Positions 16,160 to 24,281 of a DNA stretch of 64,000 nucleotides are shown here, piece by piece. The notes under the pieces are model-generated. The model did not search any database, was not told the origin of the DNA, and was given only the letters and a program-made list of their open reading frames with translations. Numbering within the stretch: position 1 is the first letter of the stretch; the number at the start of each line of letters is the position of its first letter. The position numbers and the translations under genes were made by a program. This stretch comes from Jiangella alba. GTDB lineage: Bacteria > Actinomycetota > Actinomycetes > Jiangellales > Jiangellaceae. The DNA lies in assembly GCF_900106035.1 (NCBI RefSeq), contig NZ_FNUC01000004.1, positions 2,108,001 to 2,172,000 on the forward strand, written 5' to 3'.

Positions 16160-16936
16160 ATGTCCTCCGAGTCCTTGTCCCCGGCGAAAGGTCCTGGCGT
16201 GTCGCAACGCTCCGGCAGCGGGCGTCACCGTAGCCGCCGCAGGCACGTCAGTGTCCCGTCGGTGGTGGGCTCCGTAGCGGTAGCAGCAGCGGCTTCCGGC
16301 GCGCTGGCCATGCCACACGCTGTCGGCTCGACCGACAGCTCGGACGGACTCAACGCCATCGCGCAGCGCCCCCAGGAAGCGGGTCACCCGACCGAGGGCG
16401 GCGCACTCGACACCCTGGTCGCCGCGGAGCAGTCGCTCGCGGCCGAGACCGGCGAGGTCGCGCAGGAAGCGCACACCCGCATCGTCGAGCAGCAGCGCAT
16501 CGAGGCCGCCGAAGAGGCCGCCCGCGCCGAGCGCGAGTCCAAGCGCTGGCTGCTCCCGGTCGACGACTACCGCATCACCGCCGGCTTCGGCGCCGGTGGC
16601 TCCATGTGGTCCAACCGCCACACGGGCCTCGACTTCGCCGCCCCGACCGGCACCGAGGTCCGGAGCATCTCGTCGGGTGAGATCATCTTCGCCGGCTACG
16701 ACGGCCCGTACGGCAACAAGATCGTCGTGCGCCACTGGGACGGCACCGAGACCTGGTACTGCCACCTCTCCCGCTTCGTCCTTCGCTCCGGCGAGGTCGC
16801 ACCCGGCGAGGTCATCGGCCGCGTCGGCTCCACCGGCAACTCCACCGGGCCGCACCTGCACCTCGAGGTGCACCCCGGCGGCGGCGACCCGGTGAACCCC
16901 CGCTCCTGGCTCCAGGAGCAGGGCGTCGACGTCTGA
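16160..16936 (+). CDS. M23 family peptidoglycan endopeptidase (LytM domain)
   Basis: 258 aa. A basic N-terminus (RHRSRRRHVSVPSVV) precedes one membrane/signal segment (VGSVAVAAAASGALAMPHAV), then an Ala/Glu-rich helical coiled-coil region (about 95-135) and a C-terminal LytM domain with zinc ligands in HTGLDFAAP and HLHLEVHP. M23 enzymes cut peptide cross-links of peptidoglycan outside the membrane. ATG preferred because AGGGG lies 7 nt upstream; an in-frame ATG 81 bp earlier would add unrelated residues. Controlled perhaps by the CRP-type site upstream. Confidence 0.9.
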   Translation: MSSESLSPAKGPGVSQRSGSGRHRSRRRHVSVPSVVGSVAVAAAASGALAMPHAVGSTDSSDGLNAIAQRPQEAGHPTEGGALDTLVAAEQSLAAETGEVAQEAHTRIVEQQRIEAAEEAARAERESKRWLLPVDDYRITAGFGAGGSMWSNRHTGLDFAAPTGTEVRSISSGEIIFAGYDGPYGNKIVVRHWDGTETWYCHLSRFVLRSGEVAPGEVIGRVGSTGNSTGPHLHLEVHPGGGDPVNPRSWLQEQGVDV

Positions 16937-16966
16937 CGCGTCCTTCTCCTTACTCACTACCCGGTC

Positions 16967-16984
16967 GGCGCATACCCATGCGCC
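16967..16984. terminator. Hairpin between the M23 gene and sucC
   Basis: GGCGCAT-ACCC-ATGCGCC, perfect 7-bp stem 31 bp after the M23 stop. No T-run; strength uncertain. Confidence 0.35.
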
Positions 16985-17033
16985 CGGGTTGAACGGGTGA
17001 GAGCCCGGCGGCGTGCCGGTCGGCGCGCACGGA

Positions 17034-17039
17034 TAGGCT
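17034..17039 (+). promoter_or_regulatory. -10 element upstream of sucC
   Basis: TAGGCT 38 bp before the sucC GTG; no matching -35 recognised. Confidence 0.3.
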
Positions 17040-17077
17040 GCCCTTCGAATCGCGGCCGACACAAGGGATGGATTCGC

Positions 17078-18265
17078 GTGGACCTGATGGAGTACCAGGC
17101 GAAGGAGCTCTTCGCCAAGCACGAGGTCCCGGTGCTGCCGGGCTCCGTGGTCGAGACGGCCGAGGACGCCCGCGCGGCGGCGGCCGAGATCGGCGACCAG
17201 GTGGTCGTCAAGGCGCAGGTGAAGACGGGCGGCCGCGGCAAGGCCGGTGGCGTCAAGCTGGCCGAGACGCCCGACGAGGCCGCCGAGAAGGCCGGGGCCA
17301 TCCTCGGCATGGACATCAAGGGCCACACGGTCCACCGGGTGCTCGTCACCCTGGCCAGCGACATCGACCAGGAGTACTACGTCTCCTTCCTGCTCGACCG
17401 CGCCAACCGCACCTACCTGGCCATGGCCAGCGTCGAGGGCGGCATGGAGATCGAGCAGCTGGCGGTCGAGCGGCCCGAGGCGCTGGCCCGCGTCCCGGTC
17501 GACGCCATCGAGGGTGTCGACGCCGCGAAGGCGGCCGAGATCGCCGACGCCGCCGGGTTCGGCCCCGACGTCCGCGACCAGGTCGTCGCCATCCTGCAGC
17601 AGCTGTGGACGGTGTTCACCAGCGAGGACGCCACGCTGGTCGAGGTCAACCCGCTGGTGAAGACGCCCGACGGCAAGGTCGTCGCGCTCGACGGCAAGGT
17701 CAGCCTCGACGAGAACGCGGAGTTCCGGCACCCGGAGCACGCCGAGTTCGAGGACAAGGCCGCCGCCGACCCGCTCGAGGCGCGCGCCAAGGAGAAGGAC
17801 CTCAACTACGTCAAGCTGTCCGGCGAGGTCGGCATCATCGGCAACGGCGCCGGGCTGGTCATGTCGACGCTCGACGTCGTCGCGTACGCGGGTGAGGAGT
17901 TCGGCGGCGTCAAGCCGGCCAACTTCCTCGACATCGGCGGCGGCGCGTCGGCCGAGGTCATGGCGAACGGGCTGGAGATCATCCTGTCCGACGACGAGGT
18001 CAAGGCCGTGTTCGTCAACGTGTTCGGCGGCATCACCGCCTGCGACGCCGTCGCGAACGGCATCGTGCACGCGTTCGGGCTGCTGGAGAGCCGCGGCGAC
18101 CAGGTCACCAAGCCGCTGGTCGTCCGTCTCGACGGCAACAACGCGGTCGAGGGCCGGCGGATCCTGTCGGAGTTCGCCGCCACGGCGCCTGCGGGCCTGA
18201 TCGAGCAGGTCGACACCATGGACGGCGCCGCGCGACGCGCGGCCGAGCTCGCGGCAGCGAAGTAG
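17078..18265 (+). CDS. sucC: Succinyl-CoA synthetase (ADP-forming) beta subunit
   Basis: 395 aa. Forms the ATP-grasp and CoA-ligase part of the TCA-cycle enzyme that interconverts succinyl-CoA and succinate with substrate-level phosphorylation. Signature [20 protein letters not shown] at the N-terminus, nucleotide-binding [18 protein letters not shown] (about 46-63), [19 protein letters not shown], and C-terminal [12 protein letters not shown] plus [15 protein letters not shown] preferred over ATG three codons later because actinobacterial SucC proteins start at this position. In one operon with sucD (12-bp gap). Confidence 0.97.
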   Translation: MDLMEYQAKELFAKHEVPVLPGSVVETAEDARAAAAEIGDQVVVKAQVKTGGRGKAGGVKLAETPDEAAEKAGAILGMDIKGHTVHRVLVTLASDIDQEYYVSFLLDRANRTYLAMASVEGGMEIEQLAVERPEALARVPVDAIEGVDAAKAAEIADAAGFGPDVRDQVVAILQQLWTVFTSEDATLVEVNPLVKTPDGKVVALDGKVSLDENAEFRHPEHAEFEDKAAADPLEARAKEKDLNYVKLSGEVGIIGNGAGLVMSTLDVVAYAGEEFGGVKPANFLDIGGGASAEVMANGLEIILSDDEVKAVFVNVFGGITACDAVANGIVHAFGLLESRGDQVTKPLVVRLDGNNAVEGRRILSEFAATAPAGLIEQVDTMDGAARRAAELAAAK

Positions 18266-18277
18266 GGGCGACGAGTC

Positions 18278-19177
18278 ATGGCTATCTTCCTCGACGAGAA
18301 CAGCAGGATCATCGTCCAGGGCATCACCGGCGCCGAGGGCACCAAGCACACGCAGCGCATGCTCAAGGCCGGCGCCAAGATCGTCGGCGGCGTCAACGCC
18401 CGCAAGGCCGGCCAGGAGCTCGACTTCACCGAGTTCAGCCCCGAGGCCGTCCTCACCGTGTACGGCACCGTCGCCGAGGCGATGGACAAGACCGGCGCCA
18501 ACGTGTCGGTCGCGTTCGTCCCGCCGAAGTTCACCAAGGACGCCGTCATCGAGGCGGTTGACGCCGGCATCGAGCTGCTGGTCGTCATCACCGAGGGCAT
18601 CCCGGTGCACGACACCGCCGCGTTCTGGGCCTACGCGCAGTCGAAGGGCAACAAGACCCGCATCGTCGGGCCGAACTGCCCCGGCGTCATCAGCCCGGGC
18701 AAGTCCAACGCCGGCATCATCCCGGCCGACATCACCGGCGCCGGCCCCATCGGCCTGGTCAGCAAGTCCGGCACGCTGACGTACCAGATGATGTACGAGC
18801 TGCGCGACATCGGCTTCTCCACCGCCGTCGGCATCGGTGGCGACCCGGTCATCGGCACCACGCACATCGACGCGCTCGAGGCGTTCGAGGCTGACCCCGA
18901 CACCAAGGCGATCGTCATGATCGGCGAGATCGGCGGCGACGCCGAGGAGCGGGCGGCCGCCTACATCAAGGAGCACGTCACCAAGCCGGTCGTCGGCTAC
19001 GTGGCCGGCTTCACCGCGCCCGAGGGCAAGACCATGGGCCACGCCGGCGCCATCGTGTCCGGCTCGTCCGGCACGGCGCAGGCCAAGAAGGAGGCCCTCG
19101 AGGCCGCCGGTGTCGCCGTCGGCAAGACCCCGAGCGAGACCGCCCGGCTCATGCGGGAGATCTACCAGAAGCTCTGA
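18278..19177 (+). CDS. sucD: Succinyl-CoA synthetase alpha subunit
   Basis: 299 aa. The CoA-binding Rossmann domain ([19 protein letters not shown]), [17 protein letters not shown], and the active-site phosphohistidine loop GHAGAIVSG at about residues 249-257 are all present. AGGGGCGACGAG precedes the ATG. Works as the alpha partner of SucC encoded immediately upstream. Followed by a strong hairpin at 19200. Confidence 0.97.
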   Translation: MAIFLDENSRIIVQGITGAEGTKHTQRMLKAGAKIVGGVNARKAGQELDFTEFSPEAVLTVYGTVAEAMDKTGANVSVAFVPPKFTKDAVIEAVDAGIELLVVITEGIPVHDTAAFWAYAQSKGNKTRIVGPNCPGVISPGKSNAGIIPADITGAGPIGLVSKSGTLTYQMMYELRDIGFSTAVGIGGDPVIGTTHIDALEAFEADPDTKAIVMIGEIGGDAEERAAAYIKEHVTKPVVGYVAGFTAPEGKTMGHAGAIVSGSSGTAQAKKEALEAAGVAVGKTPSETARLMREIYQKL

Positions 19178-19180
19178 CCA

Positions 19181-19864
19181 TCAGGGATCGGGAGAGACTC
19201 GGCCGGGCCGCCTTCGGGTGGCCCGGCCGATTCCGTTCCCGGCGTAGGCGGCGAGGAAGACCCGCACGCCCTCGTCGGCGTAGCGCTCGATCTCCGCGGC
19301 CGGCGGGGGAGCGTCGTCGCCGGTGAGCATGGCGTGGTTCAGCGGCACCGACATCACCAGCCAGTTGAAGTGCGCCGCCGCGAGGTCGGCGTCGTCGACG
19401 GCGAGCAGGCCGCGCTCGGTGAGCCCGCGGAACGCCGCCGCGAGGTCGGCCATGGTGCGGGCCGGGCCGCGCTCGGCGAACAGCCGGCCCAGCTCGGGGA
19501 AGCGGCCGGCCTCGCCGATGACCAGCCGGCGCAGCCGCAGCAGCCGCGGCCGCATGACCATGGACAGCTGACGGCGGGCGAGGTCGCGCAGGTCGGCCGC
19601 GACGTCGCCGGTGTCGCGCAGGGCGGCGACCTCGGCGTGCACCGGCTCGGCCGCCTCGTCGACGGTGCGGGCGACGATCGCGGCGAACAGCGCCGGCTTG
19701 TCGGCGAAGTGCTTGTAGACGGTCGGCTTGGAGACGGCGGCCGTGGCCGCGATGCGGTCGATGGTGGTGCCGGCGTACCCGTCGGCCAGGAACACCTCGG
19801 TGGCGGCGTCGAGGATCGCCCGGTGCTTGCGGGCCGACCGGGTCTCGTCCTGGGGTACGCTCAT
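19181..19864 (-). CDS. TetR family regulator
   Basis: 227 aa. HTH at about residues 14-60 (HRAILDAATEVFLADGYAGT, then IAATAAVSKPTVYKHFADK). The C-terminal domain belongs to the AefR/TetR_C_7 type by overall look (FPELGRLFAERGP...). Divergent from the DHFR-like gene over 40 bp that include an imperfect palindrome, so it likely represses that gene and itself. Its 3' end contains the sucCD terminator, leaving 3 bp between the two stops. Confidence 0.92.
   Translation of the reverse strand: MSVPQDETRSARKHRAILDAATEVFLADGYAGTTIDRIAATAAVSKPTVYKHFADKPALFAAIVARTVDEAAEPVHAEVAALRDTGDVAADLRDLARRQLSMVMRPRLLRLRRLVIGEAGRFPELGRLFAERGPARTMADLAAAFRGLTERGLLAVDDADLAAAHFNWLVMSVPLNHAMLTGDDAPPPAAEIERYADEGVRVFLAAYAGNGIGRATRRRPGRVSPDP
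19200..19229. terminator. sucCD terminator hairpin
   Basis: A 13-bp GC stem with a TTCG tetraloop (19213-19216) begins 22 bp after the sucD stop. It lies inside the last codons of the convergent TetR gene, encoding its RRRPGR tail. Confidence 0.75.
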
Positions 19865-19874
19865 GGAAGGACTT

Positions 19875-19889
19875 TACTACACGGTTTAG
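19875..19889. promoter_or_regulatory. Candidate TetR operator
   Basis: ACTACACGGTTTAGT: ACTA/TAGT arms around a 7-bp centre, in the AT-rich middle of the 40-bp divergent gap. It would cover the core promoters of both genes. Confidence 0.45.
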
Positions 19890-19904
19890 TTTAGGAGGCG
19901 GCTC

Positions 19905-20492
19905 ATGGGCCGGATCATCGTCATCGAGAACGTCAGCCTGGACGGCGTCATGCAGGCGCCGGCCGCGCCGCAGGAGGACACCCGCGGCGGCTTCGCCCAC
20001 GGCGGCTGGGGCGCACCATACGCCGACGAGGTCGCGATGCGGGAGATGAGCGAGGGGATGGCGCAGGGCGAGCAGGGCGGTCCGCTGCTGTTCGGCCGCG
20101 TCACGTACCAGCAGTTCGAGGGGTTCTGGCCGAAGCAGACCGACGGCAACCCGTTCACGCCGGTGCTGAACGCCGCCACCAAGTACGTCGTGTCCAGCAC
20201 CCTGAGCGAGCCGCTGACCTGGGAGAACTCCGTCCTCGTCCGCGGCGGCGAGCTGGCCGCCGTCAAGGAGCGCGAGCCGCGCGACATCGGCGTGCTGGGC
20301 AGCGGCGAACTGGTGCAGACGCTGCTCCGCCTCGACCTCGTCGACCGCTTCGTCCTGTCCATCCATCCGCTCGTCCTCGGCGACGGCGCCCGGCTCTTCC
20401 GCGACGGCGCCCAGCTGGCGGCGTTCGACCTGGTGAAGTCGGTGCCGACCACGACCGGCGTCATCATCGCGACGTACGACCGCGCCCGCTGA
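19905..20492 (+). CDS. Dihydrofolate reductase-like (RibD C-terminal domain) protein
   Basis: 195 aa. IVIENVSLDGVMQAP at the N-terminus, LLFGRVTYQQFEGFW, KYVVSSTL and GVLGSGELVQTLL are the landmarks of the RibD_C/YyaP-type family, which share the DHFR fold but act as general NADPH-dependent reductases of unknown substrate. AGGAGG lies 6 nt before the ATG. TetR-type regulator is divergent. Not a true folA: the family lacks the DHFR substrate pocket residues. Confidence 0.9.
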   Translation: MGRIIVIENVSLDGVMQAPAAPQEDTRGGFAHGGWGAPYADEVAMREMSEGMAQGEQGGPLLFGRVTYQQFEGFWPKQTDGNPFTPVLNAATKYVVSSTLSEPLTWENSVLVRGGELAAVKEREPRDIGVLGSGELVQTLLRLDLVDRFVLSIHPLVLGDGARLFRDGAQLAAFDLVKSVPTTTGVIIATYDRAR

Positions 20493-20521
20493 GCCGGGGC
20501 TCTCGGCGGGTGTGCGGGCCG

Positions 20522-20573
20522 CTTTGCAATGAGCACGAATACGCACCGGTGCGTATCGGTGCTCATTGCAAAG
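20522..20573. repeat. 52-bp near-perfect palindrome
   Basis: Centre ACCGGT at 20545-20550; 26-bp arms with about two mismatches, no loop. Both strands read MST-x-THRC in translation because of the symmetry. Lies 30 bp after the DHFR-like gene. Confidence 0.8.
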
Positions 20574-20586
20574 GGATGTGATCGGG

Positions 20587-21036
20587 TCAGGCGACGGCGG
20601 CGCGGGCGACGTTCGGCCACGAGCGACTCGGGTGACACCAGGAGGTCTCGATACAGCCTCTCCGCGACGAGAAGCCCTGGCTGCTGCCGTGCACGAAGGA
20701 GCACACGCGCGGTGAGAGCCCGGCTCTCACCGTGGCGACCGGGCTGATGACCGAGCCCGTCCGTCTCGAGCGACCCTGAGCCGCACGAGGCCGTCGTCAG
20801 GCGACGGCGGCGCGGGCGACGTTCGGCCACGAGCGACTCGGTGACACCAGGAAGGTCTCGATACAGCCTCTCCGCGACGAGAAGCCTGGCTGCTGCCGTG
20901 CACGAAGGAGCACATGCGCGGTGAGAGTCCGGCTCTGACCGTGGCGACCGGGCTGGTGACCCGAGCCCGTCCGTCTCGAGCGACCCTGAGCCGCACGAGG
21001 CCGTCGTCAGGTGACGGCGGCGCGGGCGACGTTCTC
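20587..21036. repeat. 210-bp tandem direct repeat running into kynU
   Basis: Copies begin at 20587 and 20797; a third partial copy starts at 21007 and continues about 30 bp as the 3' end of kynU. The period is exactly 210 bp twice, despite small compensating indels. Each unit carries an internal hairpin (perfect in copy 1, GGTGAGAGCCCGGCTCTCACC near 20711; imperfect in copy 2). No gene is supported in 20493-21006. Confidence 0.85.
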
Positions 21037-22239
21037 GGGGCGGCGGTGCTCGCCGGCGGCCAGGACGGCGGCCATGTGCTCGACCGCGTCGTACACGTCG
21101 GCGAAGCGGGTGTAGAGCGGCGCGACGCCGAAGCGGGCGAGGTCGGGCTCGCGGAAGTCGCCGACGACGCGGCGGGCGACGAGGGCCTGCACGAACCCGT
21201 ACGCCTCGGGCAGCCGCAGGCACAGCTGCGAGCCGCGGGCGGCGTGGTCGCGCGGTACCTCGGCCTCGACGCCGAACGACGCGAGCCGCTCAGCCGCGAG
21301 CGTCAGGAACAGGTCGGTGAGCGCCAGCGACTTGCGCCGCACGTCCGCCATCGCGACGCCGTCGAACGCGTCCAGCGCGGTGTCGAGGACCGCCGTCCCG
21401 ATGACCGGCGTCGTGCCGCTGAGCAGCCGCCGCACGCCGTCGGCCGGCCGGTAGTCGCGTTCCAGCGCGAACGGTGTCGCGTGCCCGAACCAGCCGGTGA
21501 TCGGCTGCTCGACGACGCCCAGCCAGCGCGGCGCGACGTAGCCGAACGCGGGCGCGCCGGGCCCGCCGTTGAGGTACTTGTAGCCGCAGCCCACGGCGAG
21601 GTCGGCGGCCCACCCGGCGAGGTCGACGGCGACGGCGCCGGCTGAGTGGCAGAGGTCCCAGAGCACCACGGCGCCGGCGTCGTGCACCGCCCGGGTGACG
21701 GCGGCGCCGTCGTGCATGCGCCCCAGCCGGTAGTCGACGTGGCAGAGCGAGACGACGGCGACGTCGTCGTCCAGGACGTCGCTCAACGGCTCCGACGAGG
21801 CGGACCACCAGCGCACCGACAGGCCGAGCAGCCGCGCGACGCCGTCGATGACGTAGGAGTCGGTGGGGAAGTTGCCCGGTTCGGTGACGACGACCCGGCG
21901 GTCCGGCCGCAGCCGCGCGCCCGCCACCAGCAGCTTGAACAGTTGCACGCTGGTGGAGTCGCCGACGGTGACGGTGCCGGGCTCGGCGCCGAGCAGCCGC
22001 TCGAGCTTCGCGCCGACCGTCGCCGGGAGGTCGTACCAGCCGTGCGCGTTCCACGACGTGATGAGGTCGTCGCGCCACTCGGCGCCGACCAGCCGGCCCA
22101 CCCGCTCGGCCACGCCGCGGGGCAGCGGGCCGAGCGAGTTGCCGTCGAGGTAGATCAGCCCGTCCGGCAGGTCGAACCGGTCGCGCAGCCGCGCCAGCGG
22201 GTCGTCGCGGTCGAGGGCCTCGGCGTCGGTGCGCTCCAT
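21007..22239 (-). CDS. kynU: Kynureninase
   Basis: 410 aa PLP enzyme that cleaves kynurenine (or 3-hydroxykynurenine) to anthranilate (or its hydroxy form) and alanine. Visible: IYLDGNSLGPLPRGV near the N-terminus, LITSWNAHGWYDLP, GDSTSVQLFKLLVA, DLCHSAGAVAVDL, and the PLP-lysine segment GCGYKYLNGGPGAPAF (about residue 230). C-terminal RVVGDFREPDLARFGVAPLY is diagnostic. The ATG start gives the normal length. It lies 20 bp downstream of the last sigma-module gene and could be read from that operon; no tryptophan dioxygenase or kynurenine formamidase gene is nearby. The final codons form the seed of the 210-bp repeat. Confidence 0.95.
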   Translation of the reverse strand: MERTDAEALDRDDPLARLRDRFDLPDGLIYLDGNSLGPLPRGVAERVGRLVGAEWRDDLITSWNAHGWYDLPATVGAKLERLLGAEPGTVTVGDSTSVQLFKLLVAGARLRPDRRVVVTEPGNFPTDSYVIDGVARLLGLSVRWWSASSEPLSDVLDDDVAVVSLCHVDYRLGRMHDGAAVTRAVHDAGAVVLWDLCHSAGAVAVDLAGWAADLAVGCGYKYLNGGPGAPAFGYVAPRWLGVVEQPITGWFGHATPFALERDYRPADGVRRLLSGTTPVIGTAVLDTALDAFDGVAMADVRRKSLALTDLFLTLAAERLASFGVEAEVPRDHAARGSQLCLRLPEAYGFVQALVARRVVGDFREPDLARFGVAPLYTRFADVYDAVEHMAAVLAAGEHRRPENVARAAVT

Positions 22240-22259
22240 GAGCGCAGCGTACGACGATC

Positions 22260-23762
22260 TCAGCCCACCGCCCGCTCCAGCGCGGAGGCCAGCAGCCCGT
22301 CCGCGACGCCGGGCCAGTCGCCGCCGGACGGGTCGCCCATGCCAGTGAACCCGACCGCCACGACGATGTTGCCCGCCCGGGCGATGCCGACGTTGGCGGT
22401 CGTCCACTCCGAGCCCTGGTCGTCCGGGCCCGGGTCGTTCCGGACGGCCCAGACGACGGCGTCGTCGGCGCCGGCCACGTCGACGGCGACCGGCTCGCCC
22501 ACCGTCTGCACGCGGTCCGCCCCCACGTCGCCGCACTGCTCCGGCAGCGACGTGTGCGCGGCGACCGCCCGGAACGCCGCGTCGGCGTCGGGCAGCAGCC
22601 CCACCCATTCGTAGAGCGACGCGTCGAGGTCGTGGTTGTAGCCGAGCGCGGCGACGGTGATCGCGCCGTAGTCCATCGGGTCCTGCAGGCACGGCGCCGC
22701 GCCGAAGTCGATGTCCATCTCCGGCCGCCGGACGAACCCGGTGGCGGTGCCGACGGTGGCGACGTCGGCCTCGGTGAGGAACGGGTCGTCGGCGAGCTCG
22801 TGCGGGCCGTACTCCGGCATCGTCGGGTCGCCGGTCGGCGGATCGCCGGTCGCGTCGCCGGTGGGGTCGCCGGTCGGCGCCTCCGTGGGCTCGTCGCTCG
22901 CGCCGGGACCCGGGCCGGCGCCGACACCGGTGCCGGCGAGGTCGGCCAGGGCCGGGTCGCTCACGCAGGACGTGCCGAACACGGTGGAGCACATCCGTTC
23001 GGCCGCGGCGACCGGCAGGGCGGTGTCGATCTCGCCGCCGGCGGTGTTCTCCTGCGGTTCGGCGCGCGCCGTGACGCTGACGAGGTCCTGGTAGCGGACC
23101 AGCGAGATCGTCACCGCCTCGGAGCCGGGCACGGACGGGTCCACGTAGTAGCGGACCATCAGGCCCTCGTCGCCGACACCGTCGAGCGCGTACTCGTCGG
23201 TGACCACCGGCAGGTCGTCGGCGCCGCGGTCGGGCAGGCAGGTCTGCAACTGGTCCCAGAGGCCCTGCAGCGACGGGTCGGCGCCGAACCGGGCGAGATC
23301 CTGGCGCACCGCGAGGCCGTCGGGCGCCGCGAAGGTGACGTCGGCGCGCTCGGTGATGGCGCTGATGCGAGGAAGTTCGTCGCCGGGGTCGCAGGAGAGC
23401 CCGGTCAGCCGCTCGTCCTGCCGCTGCCACCCGTCCGTCTGCGTGGCGGCGGCGACGTCGTCGGCCGTGAGCAGCGCGTCGCCCAGGTCGGTCGCCGCGG
23501 TCGTCGGCGCCTCCGTGGTCAGCGTCGACAGGCTGGCCGGCGGCGCCGGTTCGGGTGACGTGCCGAGGCCGGCCGGGTTGATGACGAGCACACCGGCCGC
23601 GACCGCCGCCACGCCGGCCAGCACGCCGCCGGTGACCTGGTGCCGGGTCCGCCGTGCGCCGCGCCGCCGGGCCGCCGACGGGCCCGGCAGCGAGACGCCG
23701 TCGAGGTCGGCGGACAGGCCGGTGAGCCGCCGGCCCAGTTCGTCGTCCGGTCCTGCCGTCAC
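22260..23762 (-). CDS. Membrane-anchored sensor-like protein, partner of upstream ECF sigma factor (module 1)
   Basis: 500 aa. A short cytoplasmic N-terminus (residues 1-43: GLSADLDGVSLPGPSAARRR, RTRHQ) precedes one transmembrane helix (VTGGVLAGVAAVAAGVLVI). Outside are two sensor-like repeats, each opening with LLTADDVAAA / FLTEADVATV and containing conserved cysteines, separated by a Thr/Pro/Gly/Asp linker (PTGDPTGDATGDPPTGDP). No classical zinc anti-sigma motif (HxxxCxxC) is present. The GTG start overlaps the sigma factor stop by 4 bp, so an anti-sigma or co-sensor role is likely but unproven. Confidence 0.8.
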   Translation of the reverse strand: MTAGPDDELGRRLTGLSADLDGVSLPGPSAARRRGARRTRHQVTGGVLAGVAAVAAGVLVINPAGLGTSPEPAPPASLSTLTTEAPTTAATDLGDALLTADDVAAATQTDGWQRQDERLTGLSCDPGDELPRISAITERADVTFAAPDGLAVRQDLARFGADPSLQGLWDQLQTCLPDRGADDLPVVTDEYALDGVGDEGLMVRYYVDPSVPGSEAVTISLVRYQDLVSVTARAEPQENTAGGEIDTALPVAAAERMCSTVFGTSCVSDPALADLAGTGVGAGPGPGASDEPTEAPTGDPTGDATGDPPTGDPTMPEYGPHELADDPFLTEADVATVGTATGFVRRPEMDIDFGAAPCLQDPMDYGAITVAALGYNHDLDASLYEWVGLLPDADAAFRAVAAHTSLPEQCGDVGADRVQTVGEPVAVDVAGADDAVVWAVRNDPGPDDQGSEWTTANVGIARAGNIVVAVGFTGMGDPSGGDWPGVADGLLASALERAVG

Positions 23763-24277
23763 GACGCTTCACCTCCCGCCGGTAATCCCGCGGCGTCGCC
23801 GCTGTCGGTGAGCAGGTGTGCCAGCGCCGCCCGCCCCCGCGACAGGCGCGCCTTGATGGTCCCCGACGGCGCGCCCGTCTCGGCCGCGATGTCGTCGACG
23901 CTCATCCCGACCAGGTGGTGCAGGACGATCGCCTGCCGCTGGCTCTCCGGGATCTGCTTGAGCGCCGTGACCAGCGCGACGTGGTCGGGGTCAGGCGACG
24001 GCGAGTGGTCCGGCACTCCGTGCTTGACCAGCGCCGTGACGCCGTTCTTCGCCTTGCGCCAGCGGCTGGCGGCGATGCGCCAGGCGACGGTGCGGATCCA
24101 GGCCTCCGGGCTGCTCGCCTGGCTGACCGTCTTCCACCGCTGCCACGCCCGGGCGTACGCCTCCTGCGTGCACTCCTGTGCGTCGGCGAGGTTGCCGGTC
24201 ATGGCGTACATCTGGTGCAGGACGCGGCGGTGGGTGGCGTTGTAGAACTCGTCGAAGTCGGTGCTGTCGGCGGCCAT
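23759..24277 (-). CDS. ECF RNA polymerase sigma factor, SigE-like (module 1)
   Basis: 172 aa. Region 2 (FDEFYNATHRRVLHQMYAMT, ECTQEAYARAWQRW) and region 4 (QIPESQRQAIVLHHLVGMSV, GTIKARLSRGRAAL) are both intact; the linker is short, with no C-terminal extension. It directs RNA polymerase to stress- or signal-specific promoters. Starts 4 bp after the stop of the module 2 membrane protein and overlaps the start of its own partner by 4 bp. Confidence 0.92.
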   Translation of the reverse strand: MAADSTDFDEFYNATHRRVLHQMYAMTGNLADAQECTQEAYARAWQRWKTVSQASSPEAWIRTVAWRIAASRWRKAKNGVTALVKHGVPDHSPSPDPDHVALVTALKQIPESQRQAIVLHHLVGMSVDDIAAETGAPSGTIKARLSRGRAALAHLLTDSGDAAGLPAGGEAS

Positions 24278-24281
24278 CTCG

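Noticed and set aside
16157-19042. A 961-codon open frame on the minus strand opposite the M23, sucC and sucD genes
   Set aside because: It is antisense to well-identified enzymes and reflects the high GC content, which removes stop codons; the translation is repetitive Asp/Arg/Gly/Val without any domain.
20587-21036. CRISPR array
   Set aside because: The repeat is 210 bp, directly abutting with no unique spacers, and no cas gene is present.
19886-21223. 445-codon minus-strand frame through the 210-bp repeats with repeated peptide units
   Set aside because: The repeated peptides come from the DNA repeat; the frame runs antisense through the DHFR-like gene and into kynU out of frame, with no good start.
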